From assembly GCA_041395725.1 (NCBI GenBank), contig JAWKZW010000001.1, positions 2,666,001-2,730,000 of the forward strand: a stretch of 64,000 nucleotides of DNA, given 5' to 3'. Shown piece after piece: positions 1 to 7,756 of the stretch. The notes under the pieces were generated by a model that saw nothing but the letters and a program-made list of their open reading frames with translations, searched no databases and was not told where the DNA came from. Each line of letters starts with the position of its first letter. The stretch's first letter is position 1. A program made the translations under genes and the position numbers. The stretch comes from Gammaproteobacteria bacterium (GTDB lineage: Bacteria; Pseudomonadota; Gammaproteobacteria; Pseudomonadales; Pseudohongiellaceae).

Positions 1-1
1 C

Positions 2-124
2 GAGATTCTCGATGATTTCTCTGAGAAGGCGAAGCTGAGAAACATTAATGTCAAGCTGGTTTCGGAAGATCGTTCCGTGGAGAATCCAGCGAACTACATG
101 GATTTCTTCAAGCTGTCCTGGTAA
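2..124 (+). CDS. C-terminal end of an unidentified protein (possibly a STAS-domain SulP transporter)
   Basis: An open frame enters from the left edge and stops with TAA after 40 codons, ending FKLSW. The visible stretch (ILDDFSEKAKLRNINVKLVS) has the helix-then-strand pattern seen at the end of STAS domains in SulP-type anion transporters. That is a weak resemblance, and the start and main domains lie outside the window. It is followed directly by a strong hairpin, which fits the end of a transcription unit. Confidence 0.4.
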   Translation, partial: EILDDFSEKAKLRNINVKLVSEDRSVENPANYMDFFKLSW

Positions 125-129
125 TAAAC

Positions 130-162
130 CCGGTGCTGTCGTCAATGGGATGACAGCACCGG
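130..162 (+). terminator. Hairpin terminator without a clear U tract
   Basis: A perfect 11-bp stem (CCGGTGCTGTC paired with GACAGCACCGG) with an 11-base loop begins six bases after the stop of the partial gene. No T run follows, so it may act as a weak terminator or protect the 3' end. Confidence 0.5.
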
Positions 163-327
163 ATTCCCGCAGCCGGTCACCAGCCCTCTTCTGCAATGAG
201 GGCTGCGCGACGGGTAACTTCTGTACTGCCAAAACCCTTAGTGTGTGCTGTCGACATGCCTTCAGAGAAGTGTGGGCATAGCGGGGTGTCACTTGAAAGT
301 CCGGTCAATAGTGGAGGTTCCTTCCCC

Positions 328-1263
328 ATGCGATTACTGGTAGTAGTCACTCGCCATACCGATGTGAAGGCTGTAATGGAATATGTCGCCAGGCGTTACG
401 CCCGGGGGGAGGTTGAAGTCGAGCTGCTGATAATTCTGCAGGAAGCTGATCGGGCGGCGAAGGACAGCGCGGCCGTGGTAAACCGGACATTGGCAGAGCT
501 CACTGAACTGCTGCGTAAAATCTGGAGCGTTCGGTCGCTGAATACCCGTCTGGTGACAGGTCGACCCGGGGAGCAGATCGCTCGTGTAAGCCAGGACTGC
601 CAGGCCAGTATGGTTTTGCTGGCAGTCCCGCATCGCAGCCGTCTGATACAGAGCTTTTTCCTGCACCGTGTTGCCAGACGTTTGTTCAATAATTATGGCT
701 GCTCGGTGGAATTTATCCGGCCTAAGGACAGCATGCAGGCCGATCCCTGGCGGGTAACGGTGCCGGTTCCGATCGACAAAGTGGATAATTTCCCTCTCGA
801 ACAACTGCAACAGGCTGGCTGCCCGGAGGGTAGCAGAATCACCCTGTTAGGGTTGCTGCCGCCGCTGATTGACAAGTCCAGCATCGAGGTTAATGAGGGG
901 GCTATTCTGCTGGCGGAGCACAGGATGAGCGGTCGTCTCGCGAAGGCGCAAGCGCAGCTCGAGACACTTGCTGCCCGGGCCAGGGAGCAGTCAGGGGAGC
1001 GATTTCACATTGATTCTAAAGTGACGGCACAGTCATTGAGAGACGCTGTCGCAGCGGAGGCTTCCGGTCCCGACCTGATGCTGATTTCCAGTGATCCTGG
1101 TCGAGCGTCGGGTCTGAAACGATCCAGCGCCGCTTTCCTCCCGGCCTTTCCCTCATTTTCCGCGTCACCCGTATTGTCGGTGGACTGTTCGGTCCTGCTT
1201 ATGGGGCCTGCCCGGCGGGCAGTTGAGCCGCGTCAGGGATTTGGCGCGGCAGCCCAGGGCTGA
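328..1263 (+). CDS. Universal-stress-protein-like protein (311 aa)
   Basis: The ATG at 328 has a GGAGG about ten bases upstream and begins MRLLVVVTRHTD. An upstream in-frame start at 196 is less likely because the extra residues look non-coding. The first half follows the USP/Rossmann-like layout: an N-terminal beta strand, a helical stretch, then a strand ending in SMVLLAVPHRS near residue 115. A weaker second half ends with PDLMLISSDPGR and CSVLLMGPARR. This suggests two tandem USP-like domains, although the usual ATP-binding G-2x-G-9x-G(S/T) motif is not clear. The role is unknown; such proteins often sit beside transporters. Assignment to the family is an inference from pattern. Confidence 0.55.
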   Translation: MRLLVVVTRHTDVKAVMEYVARRYARGEVEVELLIILQEADRAAKDSAAVVNRTLAELTELLRKIWSVRSLNTRLVTGRPGEQIARVSQDCQASMVLLAVPHRSRLIQSFFLHRVARRLFNNYGCSVEFIRPKDSMQADPWRVTVPVPIDKVDNFPLEQLQQAGCPEGSRITLLGLLPPLIDKSSIEVNEGAILLAEHRMSGRLAKAQAQLETLAARAREQSGERFHIDSKVTAQSLRDAVAAEASGPDLMLISSDPGRASGLKRSSAAFLPAFPSFSASPVLSVDCSVLLMGPARRAVEPRQGFGAAAQG

Positions 1264-1400
1264 GCCGGCAGAATATTCCTGGTGGTGTGGTATCTATCGA
1301 CTCGGCTGCTCTGCACCGACATGGCACGGATTAAGTGCATGCCCGGGTCGAATGCTTCAATCTGGGACTGGTCAGGCAGGTTATAAGCAGTCGATGCCGC

Positions 1401-1420
1401 CCGCAAGCGCCAGATTGCGG
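1401..1420. promoter_or_regulatory. Palindrome upstream of the sigma-54 promoter
   Basis: CCGCAA-N8-TTGCGG is a perfect inverted repeat ending 13 bases before the -24 element. It could be a regulator site, but enhancer-binding proteins usually bind farther upstream, so its role is open. Confidence 0.3.
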
Positions 1421-1432
1421 CGTTTCGTAAGT

Positions 1433-1449
1433 TGGCACGGTAACTGCAT
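1433..1449 (+). promoter_or_regulatory. Sigma-54 (-24/-12) promoter
   Basis: TGGCACGGTAACTGCAT matches the RpoN consensus TGGCACG-N4-TTGCW with one mismatch (C for T). The invariant GG and GC are separated by exactly ten bases. The predicted start of transcription is near 1459-1460. No reading frame with a ribosome site follows; the transcript would instead reach a strong terminator about 135 bases later. Confidence 0.7.
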
Positions 1450-1459
1450 TATTCTGAGT

Positions 1460-1595
1460 CGAATGCACGCGAATCTGGTGTTAAACCCGGGGTACCTCTC
1501 TCCCCCATCCCAGGCTCTTACACCACGCAAGGGATTCCTTGTGCATCAGGGTGACTCAGCCCACGCAGCCTTCGGGCTTGCGTGGGCTTTTTTTT
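1460..1595 (+). ncRNA. Candidate sigma-54-dependent small RNA (about 136 nt)
   Basis: The stretch runs from the predicted start of a good -24/-12 promoter to the end of a strong intrinsic terminator. Inside are a possible pairing of TGGTGT with ACACCA around a G/C-rich segment, a hairpin built on CGCAAGG/CCTTGTG with a GATT loop, and then the terminator stem. No convincing small ORF is seen. The layout matches known RpoN-dependent regulatory RNAs, but I recognise no named family. The promoter and terminator are visible; the RNA itself is inferred. Confidence 0.5.
1558..1595 (+). terminator. Strong Rho-independent terminator
   Basis: AGCCCACGCA pairs perfectly with TGCGTGGGCT. The stem extends across one bulged base to a TTCG tetraloop and is followed by eight T residues. 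The T tract is only on the + strand side, so it ends rightward transcripts: the candidate small RNA and any read-through from the gene ending at 1263. Confidence 0.85.
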
Positions 1596-1599
1596 GCGC

Positions 1600-1989
1600 C
1601 TATTCGTCGATGGGATAGAGTCGGGTGATATCCCTTATCCGGCATACTTCGGGCCGTCGATCGATGCCGCGGACGATGATGTTGTCGAAGCGGTCGAGTC
1701 CGAAATCCGGAGTACTGAACCCCACGTAGAAGGCGCCGGTCAGCCCCTGGCAGGGGGTGGTCAGCTCCACCAGGTAGCGGTCGTTGACGCCGGCGGTAAT
1801 GATAAGGTAGTACTCGTCGATGGAGGTCCAGCCGTTTACCCGGTAGCGGGGGATGCGGGAGTTGGCTTCACCCATTTCCAGCCCCATATCAAGCAATCGC
1901 TGGGAGATATCAGGCTTCTCGTAATCGCCGGCACAAGCGGTCAGGCCGGAGATCAGAGCTATTCCTGCAAGAAAAGTTGTCAGTTTCAT
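1600..1989 (-). CDS. Lipoprotein of the DUF6491 type (129 aa)
   Basis: The N-terminus MKLTTFLAGIALISGLTACAG is a lipoprotein signal with a lipobox ending in Cys19, so the product should be anchored in the outer or inner membrane facing the periplasm. The mature part has a strand-rich core with GVNDRYLVELTTPC and a late Cys in EVCRIRDI. This resembles the small DUF6491 lipoproteins; two conserved cysteines may form a disulfide. Its function is unknown. It is transcribed toward the small-RNA terminator and stands alone. Confidence 0.65.
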   Translation of the reverse strand: MKLTTFLAGIALISGLTACAGDYEKPDISQRLLDMGLEMGEANSRIPRYRVNGWTSIDEYYLIITAGVNDRYLVELTTPCQGLTGAFYVGFSTPDFGLDRFDNIIVRGIDRRPEVCRIRDITRLYPIDE

Positions 1990-2395
1990 GCCTTATTTCC
2001 TCCTGTCATGTGATGGACAGTGACAGCCACCAGTCTAACGGCACACATCTGTGTGGCAAGTCAGAGATTGCTCGGAATTCTGTTGTCACGGCCAGGCACT
2101 TACACGTTATATCGGCAGCGCACCGGTTACCAGCAAATCCAGGGCAGGTCTGGTCCCTGTCCTGCCGTCTTACTGTGTCGGGCTTCGCACAAGCGGGCCG
2201 TTGAAATTTCCCCAACCGCTCCTATGTAGAGTCAGGGGAGCCATGAATTACGCGCTGAGACGCTGAACAGCCTCCGGCAGAGGTTCGCGTCATGTTATCA
2301 AAGGTTCCTGACAGGGCAGGCGGGTCGATCCAGTTCAACCGCGCCTGTGGTTTGGTAATTAATCAGAGGTTCCTTAACCGTTACAGGAGGCTTTT
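1990..2395. other. Intergenic region upstream of degQ-like gene
   Basis: No convincing gene is seen in these 406 bases. Short overlapping frames on both strands lack family features. The region should hold the divergent promoters for the lipoprotein and the protease. It contains one copy of the short dispersed repeat at 2354-2377, just before the ribosome site AGGAGG of the protease gene. Confidence 0.5.
2354..2377 (+). repeat. Dispersed repeat, copy 1 (core TTAATCAGAGGTTCCT)
   Basis: GGTAATTAATCAGAGGTTCC, continuing TTAA, is the best-preserved copy of a short motif found at least seven times in this window, always at or beyond gene ends. It lies 18 bases before the start codon of the protease gene. 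Confidence 0.6.
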
Positions 2396-3829
2396 ATGAA
2401 TCAACTGACCAAGCTTGTTGTCTGGGGCCTGGTGGTCTTGTTCTCTCATACCGCGGGCGCCCAGGACGGGCTGGAGAGCCTGCGCGAGAGCAGTCGCGCG
2501 TTCGCTTCGGTGGCGCAGCAGGTCTCTCCCTCCGTGGTGTTCATTCGGACGGAACGCGCCGTTGAGACAGCCCAGAGGTCCTTTAATACACCTTTCGGCG
2601 ACGATTTTTTTGACCGTTTTTTCGGTCAGCCCTTTCCCGGAACTCCCCAGCAACCGCCTTCCCAGCGTCGCGCGGAGGGCGCGGGTTCCGGGTTTGTTTT
2701 CAGTGTGGACACCGGTGTGCTTAACGACAAGGCCTACATCCTTACCAACAACCACGTGGTGGAGGGGGCGGATTCCATCGTCGTCACGTTTAATGACGGC
2801 AGGGAGTTTGATGCGCAAATCACCGGCACCGACCCGCAGTCGGATGTTGCGGTCATTGAAATTCAGGGAGCTGATTTTCCAGCCCTGAAGCTGGGGGATT
2901 CGGCGGATCTCGAGGTGGGAGAATGGGTGGTTGCAATCGGTAATCCATTCGGGCTGAGTCACAGTCTGACGGTCGGTGTGGTCAGCGCGCTGGGGAGGAC
3001 AAGTCTGGGAATCAGCGACTACGAGGATTTCATTCAGACGGACGCGGCTATCAATCCTGGTAATTCCGGCGGGCCATTGGTTAATCTGGATGGTGAAGTT
3101 ATCGGTATCAACACGGCCATAGTCAGCCGCAGTGGTGGCTACCAGGGTATCGGATTTGCCATACCCAGTAATCTGGCGAGTCTTATCGCCGACCAGCTTA
3201 TGCAGTCAGGCGAAGTGTCCCGCGGTTACCTTGGTATAACCATTCAGGATCTCAACGCGGATCTGGCCCGGTCCTTCGACCTTGACTCGACACAGGGTAT
3301 CCTCGTTGCCCAGGTCTCGCCTGACTCGCCGGCTGCCGCCGGCGGTTTAGAGCAGGGCGATATCATAGTCCAATACCAGGGCGAGGACGTGCTGAGTGTA
3401 GGCGCATTTCGTAATCAGGTGTCGCTGACAGCGCCAGGCACCGAGGCCAGGCTGACCGTTATTCGAAATGGCCAGCGTAGAAACCTTAGTGTCACTATCG
3501 GCGCATTGGAAGGTGCCCAGGTAGCTTCCCGGGACAGCGTTGAAAGTGCCGATGAGGTCGGTATTACCGTGCAGACGATAACGCCGGAACTGGCCCGCCA
3601 GTTCGACATGACAGCCGTTGAGGGTGTGGTGGTCACCCAGGTAGCACCCGGTTCGGTTGCAGAACAGGCGGGTATCCAGGCGGGTATGATTGTGCTGGAG
3701 GTTAATCGCAACCGGATAAACAGTGCCGAAGCGTTCAACCGGGCGATCCAGGACAGCGCTGACGAACAGCGCGTGTTACTGTTGATCAGGACCAGTGGCG
3801 GTCAGCGCTACGTTGTGCTGGAGTGGTAA
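2396..3829 (+). CDS. degQ: Periplasmic Do/DegQ-type serine protease (477 aa)
   Basis: A signal peptide (cleavage near GAQ-DG) sends this HtrA-family protease/chaperone to the periplasm, where it degrades misfolded envelope proteins. The trypsin-like domain shows the full triad: His120 in TNNHVV, Asp150 in DPQSDVAVIEI, and Ser234 in NPGNSGGPL. Two PDZ domains follow, about residues 265-360 and 385-470. The length and two PDZs fit DegP/DegQ rather than the single-PDZ DegS. It has a strong AGGAGG site before ATG and stands as a single gene. DegP versus DegQ cannot be settled from sequence; the short linker before the catalytic domain leans to DegQ. Confidence 0.9.
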   Translation: MNQLTKLVVWGLVVLFSHTAGAQDGLESLRESSRAFASVAQQVSPSVVFIRTERAVETAQRSFNTPFGDDFFDRFFGQPFPGTPQQPPSQRRAEGAGSGFVFSVDTGVLNDKAYILTNNHVVEGADSIVVTFNDGREFDAQITGTDPQSDVAVIEIQGADFPALKLGDSADLEVGEWVVAIGNPFGLSHSLTVGVVSALGRTSLGISDYEDFIQTDAAINPGNSGGPLVNLDGEVIGINTAIVSRSGGYQGIGFAIPSNLASLIADQLMQSGEVSRGYLGITIQDLNADLARSFDLDSTQGILVAQVSPDSPAAAGGLEQGDIIVQYQGEDVLSVGAFRNQVSLTAPGTEARLTVIRNGQRRNLSVTIGALEGAQVASRDSVESADEVGITVQTITPELARQFDMTAVEGVVVTQVAPGSVAEQAGIQAGMIVLEVNRNRINSAEAFNRAIQDSADEQRVLLLIRTSGGQRYVVLEW

Positions 3830-3846
3830 CACTGAGTAGGCGCAGA

Positions 3847-3875
3847 GCGTTGTGGTAAGTAATTCGAGGCTCCCT
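3847..3875 (+). repeat. Dispersed repeat, diverged copy 2
   Basis: GCGTTGTGGTAAGTAATTCG, continuing AGGCTCCC, aligns with copy 4 at 9977 (GCGTTGTGGTAATTAATCCG) and keeps part of the core. It starts 18 bases after the protease stop codon. Confidence 0.4.
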
Positions 3876-3941
3876 GGCGCTCCCGGCCAAACAGGACCAA
3901 ACCCCGTGACATCGGCGCTGCACGATGTTGCGGGGGTGTAT

Positions 3942-4154
3942 TTAACTGTCGTCGGAGCGGGATTTCCCAGTCTTCTGGATAGAAGACTTGTCCTGTTGTT
4001 CCAGGGAGCCGCCATCTGCCGGCGAGACTTTTGGCCGGGTCATTAATTCTTCCAGTTCCGCGCGGGATACGTAGTCGAGATCCCAGTGGCTGGTGTGGCG
4101 ATCCTTTACTTCTTCCCGGATTACCCGGGGTTTCTTTCTGTTCTTGTCTGACAA
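3942..4154 (-). CDS. Small hydrophilic hypothetical protein (70 aa)
   Basis: This lone minus-strand frame starts MSDKNRKKPRVIREEVKDRH and is rich in charged residues, with no membrane segment or signal. The N-terminal half (RHTSHWDLDYVSRAELEELM) could form helices; the C-terminal half is low complexity. I do not recognise the family. It lies between the protease gene and a MITE-like element. A spurious ORF cannot be excluded. Confidence 0.4.
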   Translation of the reverse strand: MSDKNRKKPRVIREEVKDRHTSHWDLDYVSRAELEELMTRPKVSPADGGSLEQQDKSSIQKTGKSRSDDS

Positions 4155-4217
4155 ATCGGGTTTCTCCCTGGCCGCCTTATGCGGATATTTGCAACGGTCC
4201 GCCGTGACGGACAGGTT

Positions 4218-4361
4218 AGGGCCCGTTCACACTGATTTGATTGCCGCTGCTGGAGGTCATTTTTACCTCCAGCCAGGCGGAATGAGTGTAGTTCAGTCGT
4301 TTCAAATAAGCGAATTCCAACAACGCTGGAGGCATAATTCAGATTAGTGTGAACAGGCCCT
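4218..4361. mobile_element. MITE-like element with 23-bp terminal inverted repeats
   Basis: The left end AGGGCCCGTTCACACTGATT, continuing TGA, and the reverse complement of the right end AGGGCCTGTTCACACTAATC, continuing TGA, match at 20 of 23 positions. Between them is about 98 bp with an internal hairpin (TGGAGGT-CATTTTT-ACCTCCA) and no reading frame. Short size, terminal inverted repeats and no coding capacity are the marks of a non-autonomous transposable element. I cannot see a clear target duplication, and the parent transposon is not in the window. Confidence 0.65.
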
Positions 4362-4394
4362 GGTGAACCTCGGCTCAGACGGTGGTGGACGCCC

Positions 4395-4414
4395 GTAATT
4401 AACCGGAGGTTACT
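4395..4414 (+). repeat. Dispersed repeat, copy 3
   Basis: GTAATTAACCGGAGGTTACT is a variant of the short dispersed motif. It lies between the MITE-like element and the end of the small gene at 4451. Confidence 0.45.
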
Positions 4415-4450
4415 TTCGCAGAGGCTCCCCAGGCAGTACTGAGAAAGCGG

Positions 4451-4699
4451 TCAGTTGGATTCCTGTTGTTCGAGCCATTGCAGAGCCTCGATGACCTCCG
4501 GCAGGCGGTTGGCATCTCTACTGCCCATGTTTTCCGCCGTTGCGGTAGACAATTCCCACTCGTCAACTTTCCACGATTCAAGTACCAATCGCTTCTCGGG
4601 TATTGTCAGCTTCTTCAGTTGCAGGACTTCGCGGGGGTGCTTGAAGTGGCTCGAAGGATCATTAATCATTTCGTCCAGTGTCAGTTTCGACTGTTCCAT
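4451..4699 (-). CDS. Small conserved-type hypothetical protein (82 aa)
   Basis: The preferred start is the ATG at 4699 (MEQSKLTLDEMINDPSSHFK), because GGAG lies nine bases upstream; an in-frame start at 4720 is possible. The sequence resembles small proteobacterial proteins with the pattern HPREV followed by IPEKRLVLESWKVDEWEL, probably helical and cytoplasmic. No function is known to me. It sits just downstream of yqaA on the same strand with a 58-base gap. Confidence 0.5.
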   Translation of the reverse strand: MEQSKLTLDEMINDPSSHFKHPREVLQLKKLTIPEKRLVLESWKVDEWELSTATAENMGSRDANRLPEVIEALQWLEQQESN

Positions 4700-4757
4700 G
4701 GTTTCTGCTCCACAGATCATGAGTGCGCTACCAGCCTAACACAGTTTTGGAGATTCC

Positions 4758-5189
4758 TTAAATACCAGACCAGGCATTCAAATATACGATTGAGATATAC
4801 CTGGCGGCTTTTCCCGTGCCAACGAGAAGCAGGAATAACCATAACCTGACCTTTAAAATTCCGGCGATAAATGTCAGGGCATCACCACCTATTGGTAACC
4901 AGGCAAGCAGCAGTGACCAGAATCCGTATTTACCATACCATTGCTGCGCCTTTTCCAGCTGTTCTTTCTTGAAATAGAACCAGCGCCGGTCCTGGAAGTG
5001 CAGCAGGTAGCGGCCCATAACCCAGTTGACGGCCGCTCCCAGCGTATTTCCCAGGGTCGCCACGACTAACAGGGAAACAGGATCGCCGCCTGCGCGCAGC
5101 AGAGCGAACAACACCACTTCGGAGTAGAACGGTAGAATTGTGGCCGCCAGGAAGGCGCTGGTGAAAAGTAGAAAGTACGACCCTATCAT
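4758..5189 (-). CDS. yqaA: YqaA-family inner-membrane protein (143 aa)
   Basis: The start at 5189 overlaps the stop of the upstream amidotransferase in an ATGA, with GGGAGG before it; a longer frame to 5261 would run deep into that gene. The protein has about four hydrophobic segments and the VTT/SNARE-associated hallmark of YqaA: FTSAFLAATILPFYSEVVL at the N-terminus, then GNTLGAAVNWVMGRYL, and WLPIGGDALTFIAG. YqaA relatives of DedA are membrane proteins linked to lipid or ion homeostasis, but the YqaA role is unproven. Translational coupling suggests it works with the amidoligase/amidotransferase pair. Confidence 0.8.
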   Translation of the reverse strand: MIGSYFLLFTSAFLAATILPFYSEVVLFALLRAGGDPVSLLVVATLGNTLGAAVNWVMGRYLLHFQDRRWFYFKKEQLEKAQQWYGKYGFWSLLLAWLPIGGDALTFIAGILKVRLWLFLLLVGTGKAARYISIVYLNAWSGI

Positions 5190-5851
5190 CGGGCCTCCCG
5201 GACCAGCCATTGAAACAGGGCCAGTTGTGACGGCAGATAGAGCAGGTACTCTGGATGCCATTGTACTCCTATGACCGGCGGTTTGCGCAGATACTCGATG
5301 GCCTGGACTATGCCGTCCAGATCCCGCCCGACCGTCATCACACCCTCGCCGTGGTCCTTGATTGCCTGACTGTGCAGGCTGTTGACCCGCAGTTTATGTC
5401 GCCCGCAAACTTTTGCCACCAGGCTGTCCGGCTCCAGTTGCACCTGCTTGGTCGGCAGCAGACCCGGTCTGTTATGCGTGAGTAGCCGCAGAGGCCGTAT
5501 ATCCTGATAGAGATTGCCGCCGAGGACGACGTTAATCAACTGGGCGCCGCGGCAGATTCCCAGCATCGGGATGTTTTCCGCCAGAGCCTTTTCTATCCAG
5601 TGTATTTCCATTCTGTCCCGTTCCGGGTCAGGTTTAATTTTTTCTGTTATATCATGGCCATAATGTTCCGGGCTGATATCGTCTCCACCACCAATGACAA
5701 GCCCCCGAAGACCGGGGTCTTTTGGTGCTTGCCGGACATGAATGCGCTCGGGAACCGCGCCGGCCAGACGCAACGCCAGTGCCGCGCAATACCAGCTGGG
5801 TGAAATTCTGCGGCTGTTGCCGGTTACGCCAATCCGGATTCGCTCAACCAT
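5186..5851 (-). CDS. Class I glutamine amidotransferase-like protein, PuuD-related (221 aa)
   Basis: The fold is the C26 / gamma-glutamyl-GABA hydrolase type. The nucleophile elbow is GICRGAQ with Cys100, and the other triad members are His199 and Glu201 in VQWHPEY. LVIGGGDDISPEHY and INVVLGGNLYQDI are typical of the PuuD group. It would hydrolyse a gamma-glutamyl amide or supply ammonia. The start overlaps the end of the amidoligase gene by 28 bases and the stop overlaps the yqaA start, so the three are one unit. Amidoligase families described by comparative genomics are often paired with such amidotransferases, so it may process or recycle a gamma-glutamyl-type product of its neighbour. Confidence 0.8.
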   Translation of the reverse strand: MVERIRIGVTGNSRRISPSWYCAALALRLAGAVPERIHVRQAPKDPGLRGLVIGGGDDISPEHYGHDITEKIKPDPERDRMEIHWIEKALAENIPMLGICRGAQLINVVLGGNLYQDIRPLRLLTHNRPGLLPTKQVQLEPDSLVAKVCGRHKLRVNSLHSQAIKDHGEGVMTVGRDLDGIVQAIEYLRKPPVIGVQWHPEYLLYLPSQLALFQWLVREAR

Positions 5852-6804
5852 TGGTCAATCCTGTTTATCCAGGCGGCCTCTTCAACGCCAAATGCCGGGC
5901 GCCAATGAAGCAGGAATTCGTCGCAAAGGCAGGCTAAATCCTCCGGCCGGGCGGCCAGTTCCTCGACGATACACCAGGTGTTCCAGGACTCCGCCAGCGA
6001 CCAGTCAGACTCGTCAATAAGGCAGTTGGGGAGCCGGTAGTGGAAAGTGGGCCGCGCCTTGATACGCAGATCCTCCACGGTTGCCGTTACGCGCTCTGCA
6101 TCCAGTTCCGAAAACAGCGGCAGCATGTCCAGCGCGCGATTGCGGGTTGGGTTGTGGTCCAGGTAGTCGTCGATGATCTGAGCCAATGCCGGTTCCCGCG
6201 CAGAGATGACCTGTCTGAGGTACCGGTCGGGGTAGAGGTCGACATAGGGCGTGATGCGGCGGGTCAGATTGACCTTGTGCGTCTTTACCAACCACCATTG
6301 CAACAGGCAGAAGGCTTTCAGAAAGGCGTCAATAACCTGCGCCGACAGTTCGGGAATCTCTGCATTGACATGTACACCGTAAGCGGCAAGCAGGGAATTG
6401 TCGGTGCCCTTGGCGCCCGCTTGTCTCAGTTTGGTAACGAGTTGGTCCAGGCGCCATAATGCGGTGATTTCAATCGGCGGACAGACTACCTCGACGGGCA
6501 CCAGCAGGCTGGCGGTATCGCTGAGCAGGCTGAGTTCGTAGTGGCGTGCCTGGTGTTGTTGAGCGAGCCTTTTCAAAAAGTCCCAGTCCACTTCAACGCC
6601 AAACTCGCCCAGACCCTCAACGGTGATTTTCTGCTCGGCCGCTGTTGCTGTGGAGACTTCGCCATGCAATGCCTGTCGCACGGCAGCGCTTGCCTCGTCC
6701 AGTGTCAGGCCGGCGAATTCAAGCTCGAAGCCGACAGTGCGAAGTTTACCGTCGGCATTGTTGATTCGGGGTGGCGTTCTGTACCTGTGTTGGCTGTGGC
6801 CCAA
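5824..6804 (-). CDS. Amidoligase family protein (326 aa)
   Basis: The protein starts with a gap-rich segment and then GFELEFAGLTLDEA (residues 25-38), the acidic strand typical of the Amidoligase_2 family of glutamine-synthetase-like enzymes. Later motifs include PPIEITALWRLDQLV, YGVHVNAEIPEL (His and Glu, probable metal or ATP site) and DLYPDRYLR. The family is predicted to join amino groups to carboxylates using ATP, making peptides or modifying proteins; the substrate here is unknown. It heads a tightly packed set with an amidotransferase and YqaA. Family membership is a recognition by motif; the reaction is inferred. Confidence 0.75.
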   Translation of the reverse strand: MGHSQHRYRTPPRINNADGKLRTVGFELEFAGLTLDEASAAVRQALHGEVSTATAAEQKITVEGLGEFGVEVDWDFLKRLAQQHQARHYELSLLSDTASLLVPVEVVCPPIEITALWRLDQLVTKLRQAGAKGTDNSLLAAYGVHVNAEIPELSAQVIDAFLKAFCLLQWWLVKTHKVNLTRRITPYVDLYPDRYLRQVISAREPALAQIIDDYLDHNPTRNRALDMLPLFSELDAERVTATVEDLRIKARPTFHYRLPNCLIDESDWSLAESWNTWCIVEELAARPEDLACLCDEFLLHWRPAFGVEEAAWINRIDQWLSESGLA

Positions 6805-6893
6805 AGCCGACTGCTCCTAAACATCGATCGGTTCGTGCGAACTAAGCGTGGCCTATCCGGGGAGTGATGCGCTCGGATTCTGCCATTGCCAGG

Positions 6894-7661
6894 TCAGTCA
6901 ATCTGGTCCGTGGCAAGCTGTAACTCACGTTTGCGCAGGCGTGCCCTTCGGGACATCATGTTCAGCCCCTCGATGAAGGCAGAAAAGGCCATGGCTGCAT
7001 AGATATAGCCTTTCGGCACGTGTGCACCAAAACCGTCGGCAATCAGAGTGGTGCCGATCAGCAACAGGAAGCCCAGCGCCAACATGACGATGGTTGGATT
7101 GGCATGGATGAAGTTCCCCAATGGATCCGCAGCGAGCAGCATGGCTGACACCGCGATGATTACTGCCAATATCATGACCGGAATGTGATCGCTCATGCCC
7201 ACTGCTGTGATTATGCTGTCGATGGAGAATACCAGGTCCAGCACCAGAATCTGACCAACTACCGCAGTGACACTGAAGGTGATGACTTTGCCTGCTTCGC
7301 TTTCCTCATCGGGGAAGGGATCCACGTGCTCATGAATCTCCGTGGTCGCCTTCCAGACCAGAAAAAGACCACCGGCAATAAGAATCAGATCGCGCCAGGA
7401 GAAACTGTTATCGAAAATTGTGAACAATGGGTCAGTCAGCTGCACGATGATGGCGACGGTGCCAAGCAATAACAGGCGTAACACCAGCGCCCCGGTGATA
7501 CCGATGCGCCTGGCCCGGGTACGTTCGTGTTCCGGCAGTTTATTGGACAGGATGGAGACGAAAATCAGGTTGTCGATTCCCAGCACCACTTCCATCAGTG
7601 TCAGGGTCGCCAGGGCAATCCAGGCGGCGGGGTCTGTCAGTAAGGTCAGCAGGTATTCCAT
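6894..7661 (-). CDS. TerC-family integral membrane protein (255 aa)
   Basis: Seven or more hydrophobic segments and the TerC signature appear: WIALATLTLMEVVLGIDNLI at residues 14-33, with the conserved Glu and Asp in a membrane segment, and later VLDLVFSIDSIITAVGM, the second internal half with its Asp. ISPs of this family (Alx, YgdQ, YoaE) are linked to manganese export and metallation of secreted proteins. The C-terminus is a charged tail. It stands alone on the minus strand, 89 bases after the amidoligase start. Confidence 0.85.
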   Translation of the reverse strand: MEYLLTLLTDPAAWIALATLTLMEVVLGIDNLIFVSILSNKLPEHERTRARRIGITGALVLRLLLLGTVAIIVQLTDPLFTIFDNSFSWRDLILIAGGLFLVWKATTEIHEHVDPFPDEESEAGKVITFSVTAVVGQILVLDLVFSIDSIITAVGMSDHIPVMILAVIIAVSAMLLAADPLGNFIHANPTIVMLALGFLLLIGTTLIADGFGAHVPKGYIYAAMAFSAFIEGLNMMSRRARLRKRELQLATDQID

Positions 7662-7756
7662 GGGCCCATGGTAATCGTTGCCAGGACATCTGTCAGCTAG
7701 TGACTGCGCACAATTGCTGAATCAGGAATAAGAAGGGCGCCAGCAGGAATCCCTTG

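Noticed and set aside
1322..1340. Second TGGCACG...TGCAT sequence
   Set aside because: The GG-GC spacing is twelve instead of ten bases, so it does not fit a sigma-54 promoter.
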